DNA from: CAZJAH01 sp964544155
Lineage (GTDB): Bacteria > Bacteroidota > Ignavibacteria > Kapaibacteriales > UBA2268
Reading direction: 5' to 3'
DNA: 64,000 nt
Assembly (NCBI GenBank): GCA_964544155.1
Contig: CAZJAH010000008.1
Location: 1-64,000, forward strand
Below are positions 1-9,156 of the stretch, in pieces (the stretch's first letter is position 1; every line of letters begins with the position of its first letter). The notes under the pieces were generated by a model. The model was not told the DNA's origin. It saw only the letters and a list, made by a program, of their open reading frames with translations, and ran no database searches. Position numbers and translations under genes: made by a program.

Positions 1-1758
1 GTTTACGAAGAACAATTTCTTTCTGTTATTCTGCCAAAATCGGCAACAAATACTTTAATTCTGGATGGCTTGCCTGCTAACGCTGTTTTTAATGATATTC
101 CTACTAGTGATTACGCTTACGCGAATATACCCGTTTCTGTCGGAGTACATGAGATTGAAGCCGCGAAGCCGATGGCGCTGTACGCTTACGGATACGGATA
201 TGCTAATTCCTATGGGTACATCGGAGGAATGAGCTTTAAGATTTTAGACCACATGCCGCCTGAAATAATGTCGCAAAAGGACTGCTTTAGTTTTTCGGGA
301 GTAATTAACGATACTACTGAATATGACAGCGGCATTGAGAGGGTTGAAATACACGCGCAGGAAAATGTGGCTAACCTTAATATCGGGCAATTTGGCGATT
401 CGATTAAAACCGTGGCTTATAGCGGCGCAGTCGCCGATCCGTATAAAGACACAAGATTCATTCTACGGGCCTTTGACTATCAGAATATCAGGACTTCCGA
501 TACCATTACCATTCCGGGATTTACGGTGTCCTTGAAGGGCGACCCTGAATTACAGCAAATTCCGGAATACTTGAGCGAAATACCATTTATAAGAGATCAT
601 TGCTTTAATGTTACTCTTGAGAATTATGGCAGCTTTCAGCAGGAATTTGATATCAATGAGTTATTCGATCTGCCGGATCTCAATGTTCAGATGAATCCTA
701 CGGGGACAGTTGTGTTAACTCCGGGCGATGAGTTGGACATTACTATTTGTCTTGATCCTGAAATAGAAATGATTGTTAGTGATACGCTAAGACTAAAAAA
801 CAAATGCTCGTCGAGAGATATCGCGGTATTTAAATTGAATGCCCTTGATGACCCCAATCCGCCTGCAGCCTCCGTTAGCGGTGATGACTGTAACAGAGAA
901 TTCATTGTTGTTGCTACTGACTCCTTGAAAAGTGATTTCGGTTTTGGCGATTATGAAATAATTGAACAGGAAAATTGTGTGATCCTTCCTGAATATCAGG
1001 ATATTGGATTGATCAGATTAAAAATAGAGGTTACCGACCCTTTATTAGACGCTACTTATAAAATTGCTTTTTATGATTTAGCAGATAAATCTGATACCGT
1101 ATCTGCAGTCATCCCGGGTTTTACTCTGAATATACTTTCTGCGGGCGGAGGCCCTAAGTATATAGATTCAAGGTTTGGCGCAATGCGGTGCGATACAGTT
1201 TTGATTGAAAACTACGGCAATTATCCTCTTGAGCTGGATAAATTGCTGATGGAGGAGAATATATATTTCTCGGTGCCGCTAAGTCAATTCCCGTTAACGG
1301 TTAATCCGGGCGATTCAGCGCGGGTAGCCGTATGCTTCAGGCCAATGAGCATTGGAGAAACCCTGAATGACAAGCTGAAACTTATATATAATTGTCTTGA
1401 GAAAAATCTGGAAGTTGAAGGCGAAGGCAAACCTTTAGCCATTAAGTCGGAAAACAAATGCGGCATCACCATTGGTTTCAGTTCTGATGATAATTCCTCC
1501 GCAGGTGCGGGCGCGGTTTATCCCAATCCCGCCGGTGATGAACTGAATATCCTGATAAACAATCAAATCCGTCAGCCGTTAAACCTTCAGATATTCGATA
1601 CCAACGGAAGTGTAGTCGCAAAAGAATTTTACGGGCCACTGCCTCAAGGCGAAAACACACTTAAGTTAGATTTAGATAACATTTCCAATGGAGTATACTA
1701 TTACAGAATTAGTTCAGGAATTTTTTCCGCAGGCGGAAAATTTTCAGTAATAAAATAG
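1..1758 (+). CDS. T9SS-exported surface protein, 5' partial
   Basis: The reading frame is open from base 1, so the true start lies outside the window; a TTG at 70 is not needed as a start. About 585 residues are visible, with extracellular beta-sandwich-like character. Two similar stretches of the type 'vLENYGsf...Pgdelditicl' look like choice-of-anchor/HYDIN-type Ig-like repeats. The last ~80 residues are a type IX secretion C-terminal sorting domain: VYPNPAGDELNI, then a beta-rich stretch, then NGVYYYRI and a KFSVIK end. By family knowledge such a protein crosses the outer membrane through T9SS and is released or anchored at the surface. Its specific function is not recognisable. No clear terminator follows. 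Confidence 0.85.
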   Translation, partial: VYEEQFLSVILPKSATNTLILDGLPANAVFNDIPTSDYAYANIPVSVGVHEIEAAKPMALYAYGYGYANSYGYIGGMSFKILDHMPPEIMSQKDCFSFSGVINDTTEYDSGIERVEIHAQENVANLNIGQFGDSIKTVAYSGAVADPYKDTRFILRAFDYQNIRTSDTITIPGFTVSLKGDPELQQIPEYLSEIPFIRDHCFNVTLENYGSFQQEFDINELFDLPDLNVQMNPTGTVVLTPGDELDITICLDPEIEMIVSDTLRLKNKCSSRDIAVFKLNALDDPNPPAASVSGDDCNREFIVVATDSLKSDFGFGDYEIIEQENCVILPEYQDIGLIRLKIEVTDPLLDATYKIAFYDLADKSDTVSAVIPGFTLNILSAGGGPKYIDSRFGAMRCDTVLIENYGNYPLELDKLLMEENIYFSVPLSQFPLTVNPGDSARVAVCFRPMSIGETLNDKLKLIYNCLEKNLEVEGEGKPLAIKSENKCGITIGFSSDDNSSAGAGAVYPNPAGDELNILINNQIRQPLNLQIFDTNGSVVAKEFYGPLPQGENTLKLDLDNISNGVYYYRISSGIFSAGGKFSVIK

Positions 1759-1886
1759 GCTTTTTGGCAATTTATGTAGAAAATACACTTTAGCATAAAG
1801 CTATTACGTCGAATTAACAGATATCACAAATTTGATTTTTATAATTTTACTGTCAAACAATCAAGAGATTTTAACTGGGATAAATT

Positions 1887-3503
1887 ATGCGGAAAGTTTT
1901 TTTAGGGGCCGCTGCGGCCATACCGATAGGCATTGTATTAGGATTTTTGTTTCATCCGCTGATATCGGAAGATAATATTTACAGGGAGTTGAATAAATTC
2001 AAAAATGTACTCAGTACAACCACAGTAAACTATGTGGAAGATGTAGATACCCATAGGCTAACGGAGGCTGCCATTAAGGGGATGCTCGAAGAACTGGATG
2101 TCCACTCCGTGTACATTTCCGCCGAGGATATGAAGCGGGTAAAAGAAGATTTCCAGGGCAGCTTTGAGGGCATAGGCATTGAATTCGATATAATTGAAGA
2201 TACCATTACAGTAGTATCACCTATCCCCGGTGGCCCGAGTGAGCAGCTCGGTATAATGAGCGGCGATAAAATCCTAACTATTGACGGCGAAGACGCAATA
2301 GGAATTGCACGCTCAGAAGTACCGCCAAAACTTAAAGGCCCGAAAGGAACAGTTGTTACTGTTGAGATAAAAAGACGCGGTGAAGATGAACTACTGAAAT
2401 ATGATATCACTCGCGATAAGATACCTTTAAACAGCCTTGAAGCATCCTTTCTTATCGACGGATCTGAAATAGGCCTGGTCAGGATTAACCGATTCGCGGC
2501 CACCACTTACAGAGAGCTGAGCCAGGCGATTACTGCTCTTAAAGAGCAGGGCATGGAAAAACTCATACTCGACCTTAGAGGAAATCCGGGAGGCTATCTC
2601 AGCCAGGCAGTACTTATGGCAGACGAATTTATTTCCGCGGGCGATACCATTGTTTACACAAAAGGCCGCAGGCCGGAATTTGACGAAGCACATAAAGCAT
2701 CACCCGGAGGCCAGTTTGAAAATCTGCCTCTGATAGTTATGATAGATGGCGGCTCGGCGTCAGCAAGTGAGATCGTCAGCGGCGCTGTCCAGGACCTCGA
2801 CCGCGGCCTGGTTATAGGTGAAACTTCTTACGGAAAGGGCCTTGTACAGAGGCAGTACCCGCTTAGCGACGGTTCGGCATTCAGGCTGACAATTTCAAAA
2901 TATTATACACCTTCCGGCAGGTCAATCCAAAGGCCTTACAAAGACAAAGACGATTATCGCAAACTGGCCGGCAGGCTGGAGCTGGAAGAAGGAGCCAATC
3001 TGCAGCATGCGCTCGAAAAAGCCGGCAGTAAGATAGATATGGACTCCATCCCTACATTTAAAACCAGAGGCGGAAGAACAGTTCTCGGCGGCGGTGGCAT
3101 TACACCTGACTATATTATAAAGTATGATACGCTCGCTCCAATGGCCAGAAAGCTCAGGAATAACAATCTTTTCTTTTATTTCGCCTCCGATTATATGGAT
3201 AGCAAAGGCGATAAGTTAAAATCCGAATACGAAAATGACTTCGAAAAATTCCTGAGTGAATTTGAACACACAGAAAGTATCAATAATGAATTTAAGAAAT
3301 TCTTGAAAGATAAGGATATAGAATGGGATGAGGAAGATTATAAAATCGACATCGATTTTATCAATAACTCTCTGAAAGCAAGCTTCGCACGAATAATCTG
3401 GGACAGAAATAAATCCCTTATTGTTCGATATCAAAATGATAAAATGGCCAATAAAGCATTGACTCTCTTCGATGAAGCCGAAAGGATAGCAAAGATCAAA
3501 TAA
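1887..3503 (+). CDS. ctpA: C-terminal processing peptidase, S41 family (CtpA/Prc type)
   Basis: This 538-residue periplasmic serine protease cleaves proteins near their C-termini. An N-terminal hydrophobic segment (residues ~4-23) acts as a signal or anchor. A PDZ domain follows (~90-170, with GIGIEF and GDKILTIDG), then the S41 core. The catalytic Ser/Lys pair is visible as S292 in GGSASASE and K317 in SYGKGLVQ, 25 residues apart as in Prc and D1 protease. LDLRGNPGG is the usual S41 substrate-side motif. The C-terminal ~120 residues are charged and helical. It stands alone as a single gene with a hairpin terminator just after it. Family assignment is secure; its substrate is unknown. Confidence 0.95.
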   Translation: MRKVFLGAAAAIPIGIVLGFLFHPLISEDNIYRELNKFKNVLSTTTVNYVEDVDTHRLTEAAIKGMLEELDVHSVYISAEDMKRVKEDFQGSFEGIGIEFDIIEDTITVVSPIPGGPSEQLGIMSGDKILTIDGEDAIGIARSEVPPKLKGPKGTVVTVEIKRRGEDELLKYDITRDKIPLNSLEASFLIDGSEIGLVRINRFAATTYRELSQAITALKEQGMEKLILDLRGNPGGYLSQAVLMADEFISAGDTIVYTKGRRPEFDEAHKASPGGQFENLPLIVMIDGGSASASEIVSGAVQDLDRGLVIGETSYGKGLVQRQYPLSDGSAFRLTISKYYTPSGRSIQRPYKDKDDYRKLAGRLELEEGANLQHALEKAGSKIDMDSIPTFKTRGGRTVLGGGGITPDYIIKYDTLAPMARKLRNNNLFFYFASDYMDSKGDKLKSEYENDFEKFLSEFEHTESINNEFKKFLKDKDIEWDEEDYKIDIDFINNSLKASFARIIWDRNKSLIVRYQNDKMANKALTLFDEAERIAKIK

Positions 3504-3526
3504 TTCACTTTTTTCCGGAAGAATTT

Positions 3527-3557
3527 GGCCGCTTCAATATTTTGGGGCGGCTTTTTT
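3527..3557 (+). terminator. Rho-independent terminator of the S41 protease gene
   Basis: GCCGC (3528-3532) pairs with GCGGC (3547-3551) over a 14-nt loop and is followed directly by a run of T. The long loop makes it a moderate call. Confidence 0.6.
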
Positions 3558-3618
3558 CCTAACAAAAGCGAGTTTCTAACGTAATATGATAAGAAAATTT
3601 TGTAATTAGGGATTTTTC

Positions 3619-4404
3619 ATGAAAAAGGTCATTCTATTTTTAGCATTTATTTTTTCTTATACGTTTTTCCTGCCTGAACAAAGCGCCGCGCAGGTCTTTC
3701 AACCGGGTGAAGAACTTGAATATGAAGTATCATTTCTTGGAATTAAGCTCGGAAAAATCAGGGTTGTCAGCATTGCGGCGGAAGATCTTGAAGGGAATAT
3801 AGTTTACCACGCTAAAGCCTTTATGGAATCATACAGAGGTATTCCATTTGTTGATCTGAATGCTACGTTCGAAAGCTGGATGGATAAATCACTTTCATAC
3901 TCCCACAAATTCACCGGAAATATGAAGCTCGATGATGACAAGTGGCAATACACTCAGATGCTATTCCATTATGATAAGAATGAAATTGAGCTGAAGCGCT
4001 GGATAAATAAAGAACCAAGCTTCGAAAAAGATATCAAAACCGAAAAAAAAGTGAATGACGGCTGCTCGCTATTTTTTCTCGCGAGACAGTTCACTCATTT
4101 GAAAAAATCAGTGACTATACCGACTATAATAGAACACAGCGTTGTTTCTACAAAGATAAATTTCCACGGCAAAGAGGAAAGCGTAGATATAGATGCTGTC
4201 AATTATCCCGTCAGCGCGGTTTACTTTGACGGTAAAGCAGAATGGGAAGGTGTTTACGGACTTACTGGTAAGTTTGAAGGCTGGTTTAGTGACGATAATG
4301 CAAGCGTTCCGATAAAAGCTGAAATGAACGTATATATCGGCAAAGTACTTATAGAATTAGTCAGATGGAAGCGTGAAGGCTGGGTGCCACCGCGAGCCAG
4401 TTGA
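3619..4404 (+). CDS. DUF3108 family exported protein
   Basis: This 261-residue protein has a clear signal peptide (MKKVILFLAF...SAAQ). The mature part opens with FQPGEELEYEVSFLGIKLG, the characteristic start of DUF3108 proteins, which are predicted periplasmic or outer-membrane-associated beta proteins related in fold to the LolA/LolB group. AGGGA-like bases about 6 nt before the ATG support this start. It is followed by a strong terminator, so it is probably monocistronic. No catalytic motif is seen and the role is unknown. The family call rests on the N-terminal signature and overall length. Confidence 0.75.
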   Translation: MKKVILFLAFIFSYTFFLPEQSAAQVFQPGEELEYEVSFLGIKLGKIRVVSIAAEDLEGNIVYHAKAFMESYRGIPFVDLNATFESWMDKSLSYSHKFTGNMKLDDDKWQYTQMLFHYDKNEIELKRWINKEPSFEKDIKTEKKVNDGCSLFFLARQFTHLKKSVTIPTIIEHSVVSTKINFHGKEESVDIDAVNYPVSAVYFDGKAEWEGVYGLTGKFEGWFSDDNASVPIKAEMNVYIGKVLIELVRWKREGWVPPRAS

Positions 4405-4452
4405 TTAAAAGTTAAATCCTTGATCTCTTAAAAAGGTTAAAAAAAAGAAATT

Positions 4453-4477
4453 AGCCCTGATCATCAGGGCTTTTTAT
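4453..4477 (+). terminator. Rho-independent terminator after the DUF3108 gene
   Basis: A perfect 8-bp stem (AGCCCTGA 4453-4460 with TCAGGGCT 4464-4471) with a 3-nt loop is followed by a T-rich tract. This is a textbook intrinsic terminator. Confidence 0.9.
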
Positions 4478-4583
4478 TTACTAAAATTAATTTTAATATT
4501 CAATCCCTTGGCATAATATTTGAAGATTAACAGGCGAATGATAAAATTATATTTTTGAGACATATTAGCACGGAATCCTATTA

Positions 4584-5531
4584 ATGGCAAAGCAGAATGA
4601 ATTTACCATAATCGGAATTGATGGCGGCGGAACTCATACCAGAGGAGTCCTCAATAGAAACGGGAAAATAATAGCGGAAGCAAAATCAGGTACAACAAGA
4701 ATAGGCGCAGTTGGCGTCGGTGAATCATGCGAACGCACACTCAACGTAATTATAGAGCTATGCAGGAAAGCAGAAATCGAAACATCAGAACTCGACGCAG
4801 TGATAATCGGGCTGGCCGGTGTCTGGCTTGATGAAGAGAAAAAGCGCTCGCAGACTCTTATCAAAACACTTGCGAGAGGCCAGGACATTACCCTTAGCGA
4901 CCTAATAGTCACAAGCGATGCTGAACTGGCAGTTGAAGGCGCCTTTGGCGGAGGCCAGGGAATAATCACTATTGTCGGTACCGGATCTATAGCCCTTGGG
5001 AAGATTAAAAATAATAAACTTGTCCGCTGCGGCGGCTGGGGCATAGAACTTGATGACGAAGGAAGCGGTGCCTGGATAGGACGCGAAGGCCTTACTGCGG
5101 CAGTCAGAGCACTGGACGGCAGAGGCAAACCTACAAAAATGACCGAAATACTCGACGGGCTTATACCCACTATAGATATAAGATATCCAAGAACTATTGT
5201 GAAAGCTTATGCCGAAAGGGCATTCCAGTACCACATGCTTACACCTTCGGTAATGAAATGCGCGGTAGAAGGTGACCAGATTTGCCTTGATATTATCCAA
5301 AGGTCCGCGGATCACCTTCTGGAACTGCCTCTCGCTCTAAAGGACAAATTCGATAAGCAGCCGGTAAAAGTAGCCCTAATGGGCGGGATCATTGACGCGG
5401 ATACTCTGCTCGCCGGAATGCTAAAAGAAAAGATTGAATCCAATGAAGATCTGAAACTTGTGGAACCCAAAGGCACCGCCCTCGACGGAGCTATCTCAAT
5501 GGGCAGAAAACTTATTGATGAAATGGCTTAA
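4584..5531 (+). CDS. BadF/BadG-type ATPase, N-acetylglucosamine kinase-like
   Basis: This 315-residue protein has the ASKHA (actin/hexokinase) fold. The phosphate-1 loop is IGIDGGGTHTRGVL (residues ~10-23), and a second phosphate motif, GTGSIALG, lies near residue 135. The GGWG...DEGSGAWIGREGL segment is typical of BadF/BadG/BcrA/BcrD members annotated as GlcNAc or glucosamine kinases. No Fe-S cysteine pattern of the benzoyl-CoA reductase activases is seen, so sugar phosphorylation, possibly in cell-wall amino-sugar recycling, is the likelier role. The substrate remains an inference. The gene stands alone between two terminators. Confidence 0.8.
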   Translation: MAKQNEFTIIGIDGGGTHTRGVLNRNGKIIAEAKSGTTRIGAVGVGESCERTLNVIIELCRKAEIETSELDAVIIGLAGVWLDEEKKRSQTLIKTLARGQDITLSDLIVTSDAELAVEGAFGGGQGIITIVGTGSIALGKIKNNKLVRCGGWGIELDDEGSGAWIGREGLTAAVRALDGRGKPTKMTEILDGLIPTIDIRYPRTIVKAYAERAFQYHMLTPSVMKCAVEGDQICLDIIQRSADHLLELPLALKDKFDKQPVKVALMGGIIDADTLLAGMLKEKIESNEDLKLVEPKGTALDGAISMGRKLIDEMA

Positions 5532-5592
5532 TGCCCGGGACGGCAAAGGCCTTATCTGCCAGCAACTTATCCGCCTGACCTAGACCATAAAC

Positions 5593-5625
5593 AAAAAAGC
5601 TGTTCCATTAGGGAACAGCTTTTTT
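5593..5625. terminator. Bidirectional terminator between kinase and tryptophanase genes
   Basis: GCTGTTCC (5599-5606) pairs with GGAACAGC (5612-5619). The stem is flanked by an A-run on the left and a T-run on the right, so it can stop transcription from both convergent genes. Confidence 0.88.
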
Positions 5626-5668
5626 AACTCTTCGCTACCGGCGGATTTCACCGAAAATAATTATATAA

Positions 5669-7039
5669 CTAAACGTAGTCGAAGCGGGCAGTAAAGTGCC
5701 GCAGGAAAGGAGCCTGCCAGGTTATCTTCATGCCTCTAAGGGATTCGCGTTTTTTAAATACTTCTATAATAGCTTCGGCCGTGTATTCTATGTGGCTCTT
5801 TGTATAAACTCTTCGGGGTATTGCGAACCTGACAAGGTCCATTGGCGGCGCCATGAACTGCCCGTCCTCTGTTTCCTTGCCGAACATAACCGAGCCGATT
5901 TCCACAGTTCTCACGCCGGATATCTTGTAAATTTCACAAACAATTGACTGCCCCGGGAAGTACCTGGCTTCAATATGCGGCGCGAAGGCCTTCGCATCCA
6001 GATAAACGCCGTGGCCGCCTGTCGGCCTTAAGATAGGTACACCGGCATCAATAAGCATATCGCCCAGATATTTTACCTGTCCGGTGCGGTAGGCGAGATA
6101 GTTTTCATCCAGCACTTCCTTGAATCCTTCTGCCAGGGCTTCGAGGTCGCGCCTTGCAAGCCCGCCGTAAGTAATAAAGCCTTCTGTAATAATTAGCACT
6201 GTACGTGCTTTTTCAGCCAGAGTGTCATCATTTGTGCCGATAAATCCGCCTGTATTCGAAAGGCCGTCTTTTTTGGCGCTCATGGTGCAGCCATCCGCAT
6301 AGGAAAACATCTCCTTAACGATTTCTTTAATTGATTTTTCAGCGTAGCCTTCTTCTCTCTGCTTAATGAAAAACGCGTTTTCCGCAAAACGGCAGCAATC
6401 GAGATAAAGCGGTATATTGTATTTATTGAGAAGTTCGCGAGTTTCCCTTATATTTTGCATGGATACCGGCTGGCCGCCGCCGCTGTTGTTCGTAACAGTC
6501 AGCATGCACACCGGAATATTTTCCGCGCCTCTATCCTCGATTAATTTTTTTAATTTATCAAGATCGATATTTCCTTTAAAAGGAGCTTCCAATTCCGGTT
6601 TTGTACCTATTTCTGTGGGCAAATCGACAGCGTCCGCTTCCGAATACTCCAGATTCCCCCTAGTAGTATCGAAATGAGTATTGTTAGGAACGGTCTTTCC
6701 TTTTGTGTCCATTACCTGAAATAAAATCCTCTCTGCTGCACGCCCCTGATGAGTCGGAATAATATGTTTAAATCCGGTAATATCCTGAAGGATTTTTTCA
6801 AATTTATAATAACTTTTCGAACCCGCGTAGGATTCGTCACCATCCATTAATTCTGCCCATTGCCTCGAACTCATTGCGGTAGTGCCGCTATCTGTGAGCA
6901 TATCTATAGTAATATGCTCCGACCTGAGATAAAAGGTATTAAGGTAAGCGTCATTCAGGTACTTTTCTCTTTCTTCTTTTGTTGTTATCGGTATATGCTC
7001 TACTGATTTGATCTTGAATGGTTCAATAACAGTCTTCAT
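5669..7039 (-). CDS. tnaA: Tryptophanase (tryptophan indole-lyase)
   Basis: This 456-residue PLP enzyme is of the beta-eliminating lyase family and converts tryptophan to indole, pyruvate and ammonia. The PLP lysine is K257 in SAKKDGL, and PTHQGR and LTDSGT are family motifs. Two positions separate tryptophanase from tyrosine phenol-lyase. The residue equal to TPL Thr124 / TnaA Asp137 is Asp here (D124 in FDTTRG). The residue equal to TPL Phe448 / TnaA His463 is His here (H448 in LRHFTARF). Both favour tryptophanase, although overall the protein also resembles TPL. It is a single gene with no tnaC-like leader peptide or tnaB permease beside it. Product specificity is inferred from these residues. 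Confidence 0.88.
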   Translation of the reverse strand: MKTVIEPFKIKSVEHIPITTKEEREKYLNDAYLNTFYLRSEHITIDMLTDSGTTAMSSRQWAELMDGDESYAGSKSYYKFEKILQDITGFKHIIPTHQGRAAERILFQVMDTKGKTVPNNTHFDTTRGNLEYSEADAVDLPTEIGTKPELEAPFKGNIDLDKLKKLIEDRGAENIPVCMLTVTNNSGGGQPVSMQNIRETRELLNKYNIPLYLDCCRFAENAFFIKQREEGYAEKSIKEIVKEMFSYADGCTMSAKKDGLSNTGGFIGTNDDTLAEKARTVLIITEGFITYGGLARRDLEALAEGFKEVLDENYLAYRTGQVKYLGDMLIDAGVPILRPTGGHGVYLDAKAFAPHIEARYFPGQSIVCEIYKISGVRTVEIGSVMFGKETEDGQFMAPPMDLVRFAIPRRVYTKSHIEYTAEAIIEVFKKRESLRGMKITWQAPFLRHFTARFDYV

Positions 7040-7150
7040 AACAAAAACATTCGCCCTTTAGTGAATAAGCTTTAATCTAAGCATTATAAAAATCATAAGG
7101 TTGCAACTTAACAAATTTTCGGTTAATATACGATTAAAATTATCGGTATA

Positions 7151-8758
7151 TTACTCCGAGTCAAACTCCAGGCCGAAGATCTGCGGCAGTTCGAACACAT
7201 GGTTTTTGAAGAATGAGAATAGCCAGTCTGAGGATAAAATTACCTCTCCGAATTTATTCTCTTCAAAATTATAAGCAAGGTCAATCCTGAATACACTCCC
7301 CGGGCCGGAGGATTTCATATTGTGCAGCTGCAAGCCTATACCCGCGGATTTTTTTAAAGGAGCTGCGATAAGGTCGGTATCCTGGTTCCAGACTGCACCT
7401 GCATCGACAAATACAGAGCCTGATACATTAATTATCCAGAATTCCAGGTCGGGGAAGAACCTAAGTTCCAAGTTGCTGATAAGCCTGTTATCGCCCACAT
7501 ATTCGTTCAGCCTGTATCCTCTAATGCCATAGTCGGTATCCAGTATGAGCTGGCGGAGTCCGTCCCAGTTCCAGACATTCTGATGCCTCACCCTGGCACC
7601 CAGCACCAAGGATTCACTCAGGCGGTAAAAGCCGTGCCCCAGAATTTCAAAGTAAGTGTTTTTGGCCCTGTTCCGGCTGAAAGCGCTTGCTCCGGTAAGC
7701 TGTCCGAATAGATAAAGTTCGTCGGTATAATATGACTGCTCGCCCCGCCCGCCTACATAAAAAAGGCTTTCACCGCCTGAGCCAATGGGAATCCCCCTGC
7801 CGATAACGGCCTGCCCCCAGCCGCCGATGACGAGATCTTCAGTCAGGTAAGAATTCACTTTATCTACTGTATAGAATTCCCTTGCTATTGAACCGAACCC
7901 CGCGAGCACGCTGCCTGTATTATCATAAGCGCGGCTAAATTCTTCCGATGGGCGTTCCACATCCTGCCATTCTACTAACCCTGTAATAAAAACTCTGTCC
8001 TTGCGCCACCAGGCATTTGAAAACCAGCCTTTTGCCCTTTTCTCGTGGAAACCCAAAAGGCGGAGGCTGTCCCCGCGGTAGAGGAAATCACTTCCGAAAT
8101 TATTGATTACTTCCGCGCCGTAAGCCGTATTAGTCGATAAAGTGCGATAGGGCTTTTCCAGCCTGAATGTATCAAGTGTTTTAAATTTATTAGCGATAAT
8201 ATTTGTAAAAAACGTGAACTCCGAGCGGAATATCCGCCTGTGGTTGTAGTAAAATTGCCCCTGCCAGCCAATGTCATTTTCGGAGCGGTGCAGGGCCTCT
8301 ACAAATATATCCGCGCCCAGGCCCAAAAAGTTCTTTTCGTTGAGCCTGCCGCCGTACCTCGTATAGCCGCCGCCAGTGCCGAAAAGCGGGTAGGGATATA
8401 GAGACCACTTATCTTCGGTGACCACGTAAACGTCATAAGTTGTATGGTCGATCGAATCCAGCTCTATTCCGGCATCTGTAAACAGCCCGGTAGCGCGGAG
8501 ATTGCGCTCTGTTTCCGAGAGAAGCCTTTCGTCCAGAAGCTCGCCTTCTTTAAAGAGCAGTTCATCCGATATGACAAAGGGTTTTGTGGTAACGTGCAGG
8601 GCGTTAAGAAGCGGCGCCGCGAAGAACCAGTCATCCGTGCCTTTTTCGAAAACCGGGCGGTTATCTATATAGATATTCCCTATGTAGTAATCATACTGCC
8701 CGTATGCCGGTAAAAACGCCGTAAAGATAAATAATATAATAAACTTGCGGATAAGCAT
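7151..8758 (-). CDS. Outer-membrane beta-barrel protein, POTRA plus Omp85-like barrel
   Basis: The frame extends to a TTG at 8773, but the ATG at 8758 gives a standard signal peptide (MLIRKFIILFIFTAF...AYGQ), so I use it. The protein is about 535 residues. Residues ~55-115 look like a single POTRA domain (two helices, with SETERNLRATGLFTDAGIELD). The rest is rich in alternating aromatic/polar strands typical of an outer-membrane barrel, including a GIRGY-like motif (DYGIRGYRLNEYVGDN) of the D15/FhaC/BamA barrel family. It is shorter than BamA, with one POTRA rather than five. It may be a TamA-like or generic surface-antigen protein. No partner gene is adjacent. Confidence 0.65.
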   Translation of the reverse strand: MLIRKFIILFIFTAFLPAYGQYDYYIGNIYIDNRPVFEKGTDDWFFAAPLLNALHVTTKPFVISDELLFKEGELLDERLLSETERNLRATGLFTDAGIELDSIDHTTYDVYVVTEDKWSLYPYPLFGTGGGYTRYGGRLNEKNFLGLGADIFVEALHRSENDIGWQGQFYYNHRRIFRSEFTFFTNIIANKFKTLDTFRLEKPYRTLSTNTAYGAEVINNFGSDFLYRGDSLRLLGFHEKRAKGWFSNAWWRKDRVFITGLVEWQDVERPSEEFSRAYDNTGSVLAGFGSIAREFYTVDKVNSYLTEDLVIGGWGQAVIGRGIPIGSGGESLFYVGGRGEQSYYTDELYLFGQLTGASAFSRNRAKNTYFEILGHGFYRLSESLVLGARVRHQNVWNWDGLRQLILDTDYGIRGYRLNEYVGDNRLISNLELRFFPDLEFWIINVSGSVFVDAGAVWNQDTDLIAAPLKKSAGIGLQLHNMKSSGPGSVFRIDLAYNFEENKFGEVILSSDWLFSFFKNHVFELPQIFGLEFDSE

Positions 8759-8773
8759 AAGTTTTAAATTCAA

Positions 8774-9156
8774 TTTGAGAATAAAAAATCCAAATTAACA
8801 AAAATTGTGCGATTTTAGGATTATTTGAATGAATCATTTGGATATTCTTGCCATCAGATTTTGATTAAACTCCTTCGGCATCTCTTTTGGCATGTTTTTT
8901 CCACAGAAAATCCGCTTGACCTTGATTGTAGTGAAGTTCACTACTATATTTCGAAATCGAAACTACCATCAAACCCGAGGATCTTTCTATTTCAGTTAGC
9001 TGAATATCAGATAATAAAGCACTTTCTACTTCATTTAAGTAACTAATATGTCAATGCAATAATTATTAATTCATAGATAAAATGCAACAATAAAGTGAAA
9101 ATTTTACAATAATGTATAGTTTTTTAATTAATTTAATTCTATCTGATTGTTATATT
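8774..9156. other. Gene-free interval with a 17-bp palindrome
   Basis: I see no supportable gene in these ~380 bases. A 73-codon open frame at 8825-9046 has no family signature or ribosome-binding site. The one structured element is a 17-bp near-perfect palindrome at 8928-8944 (GTAGTGAA, one base, TTCACTAC), about 170 bp upstream of the outer-membrane barrel gene, which is read leftwards. Confidence 0.5.

Noticed and set aside
2030..2506. 158-codon minus-strand frame
   Set aside because: It is antisense to the PDZ region of the S41 protease.
4500..4530. Sigma-54 promoter before the BadF/NagK-like kinase
   Set aside because: TTGGCAT is present but the -12 position reads GA, not GC.
4634..5170. 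178-codon minus-strand frame
   Set aside because: It is antisense to the kinase and Ser/Pro-rich without motifs.
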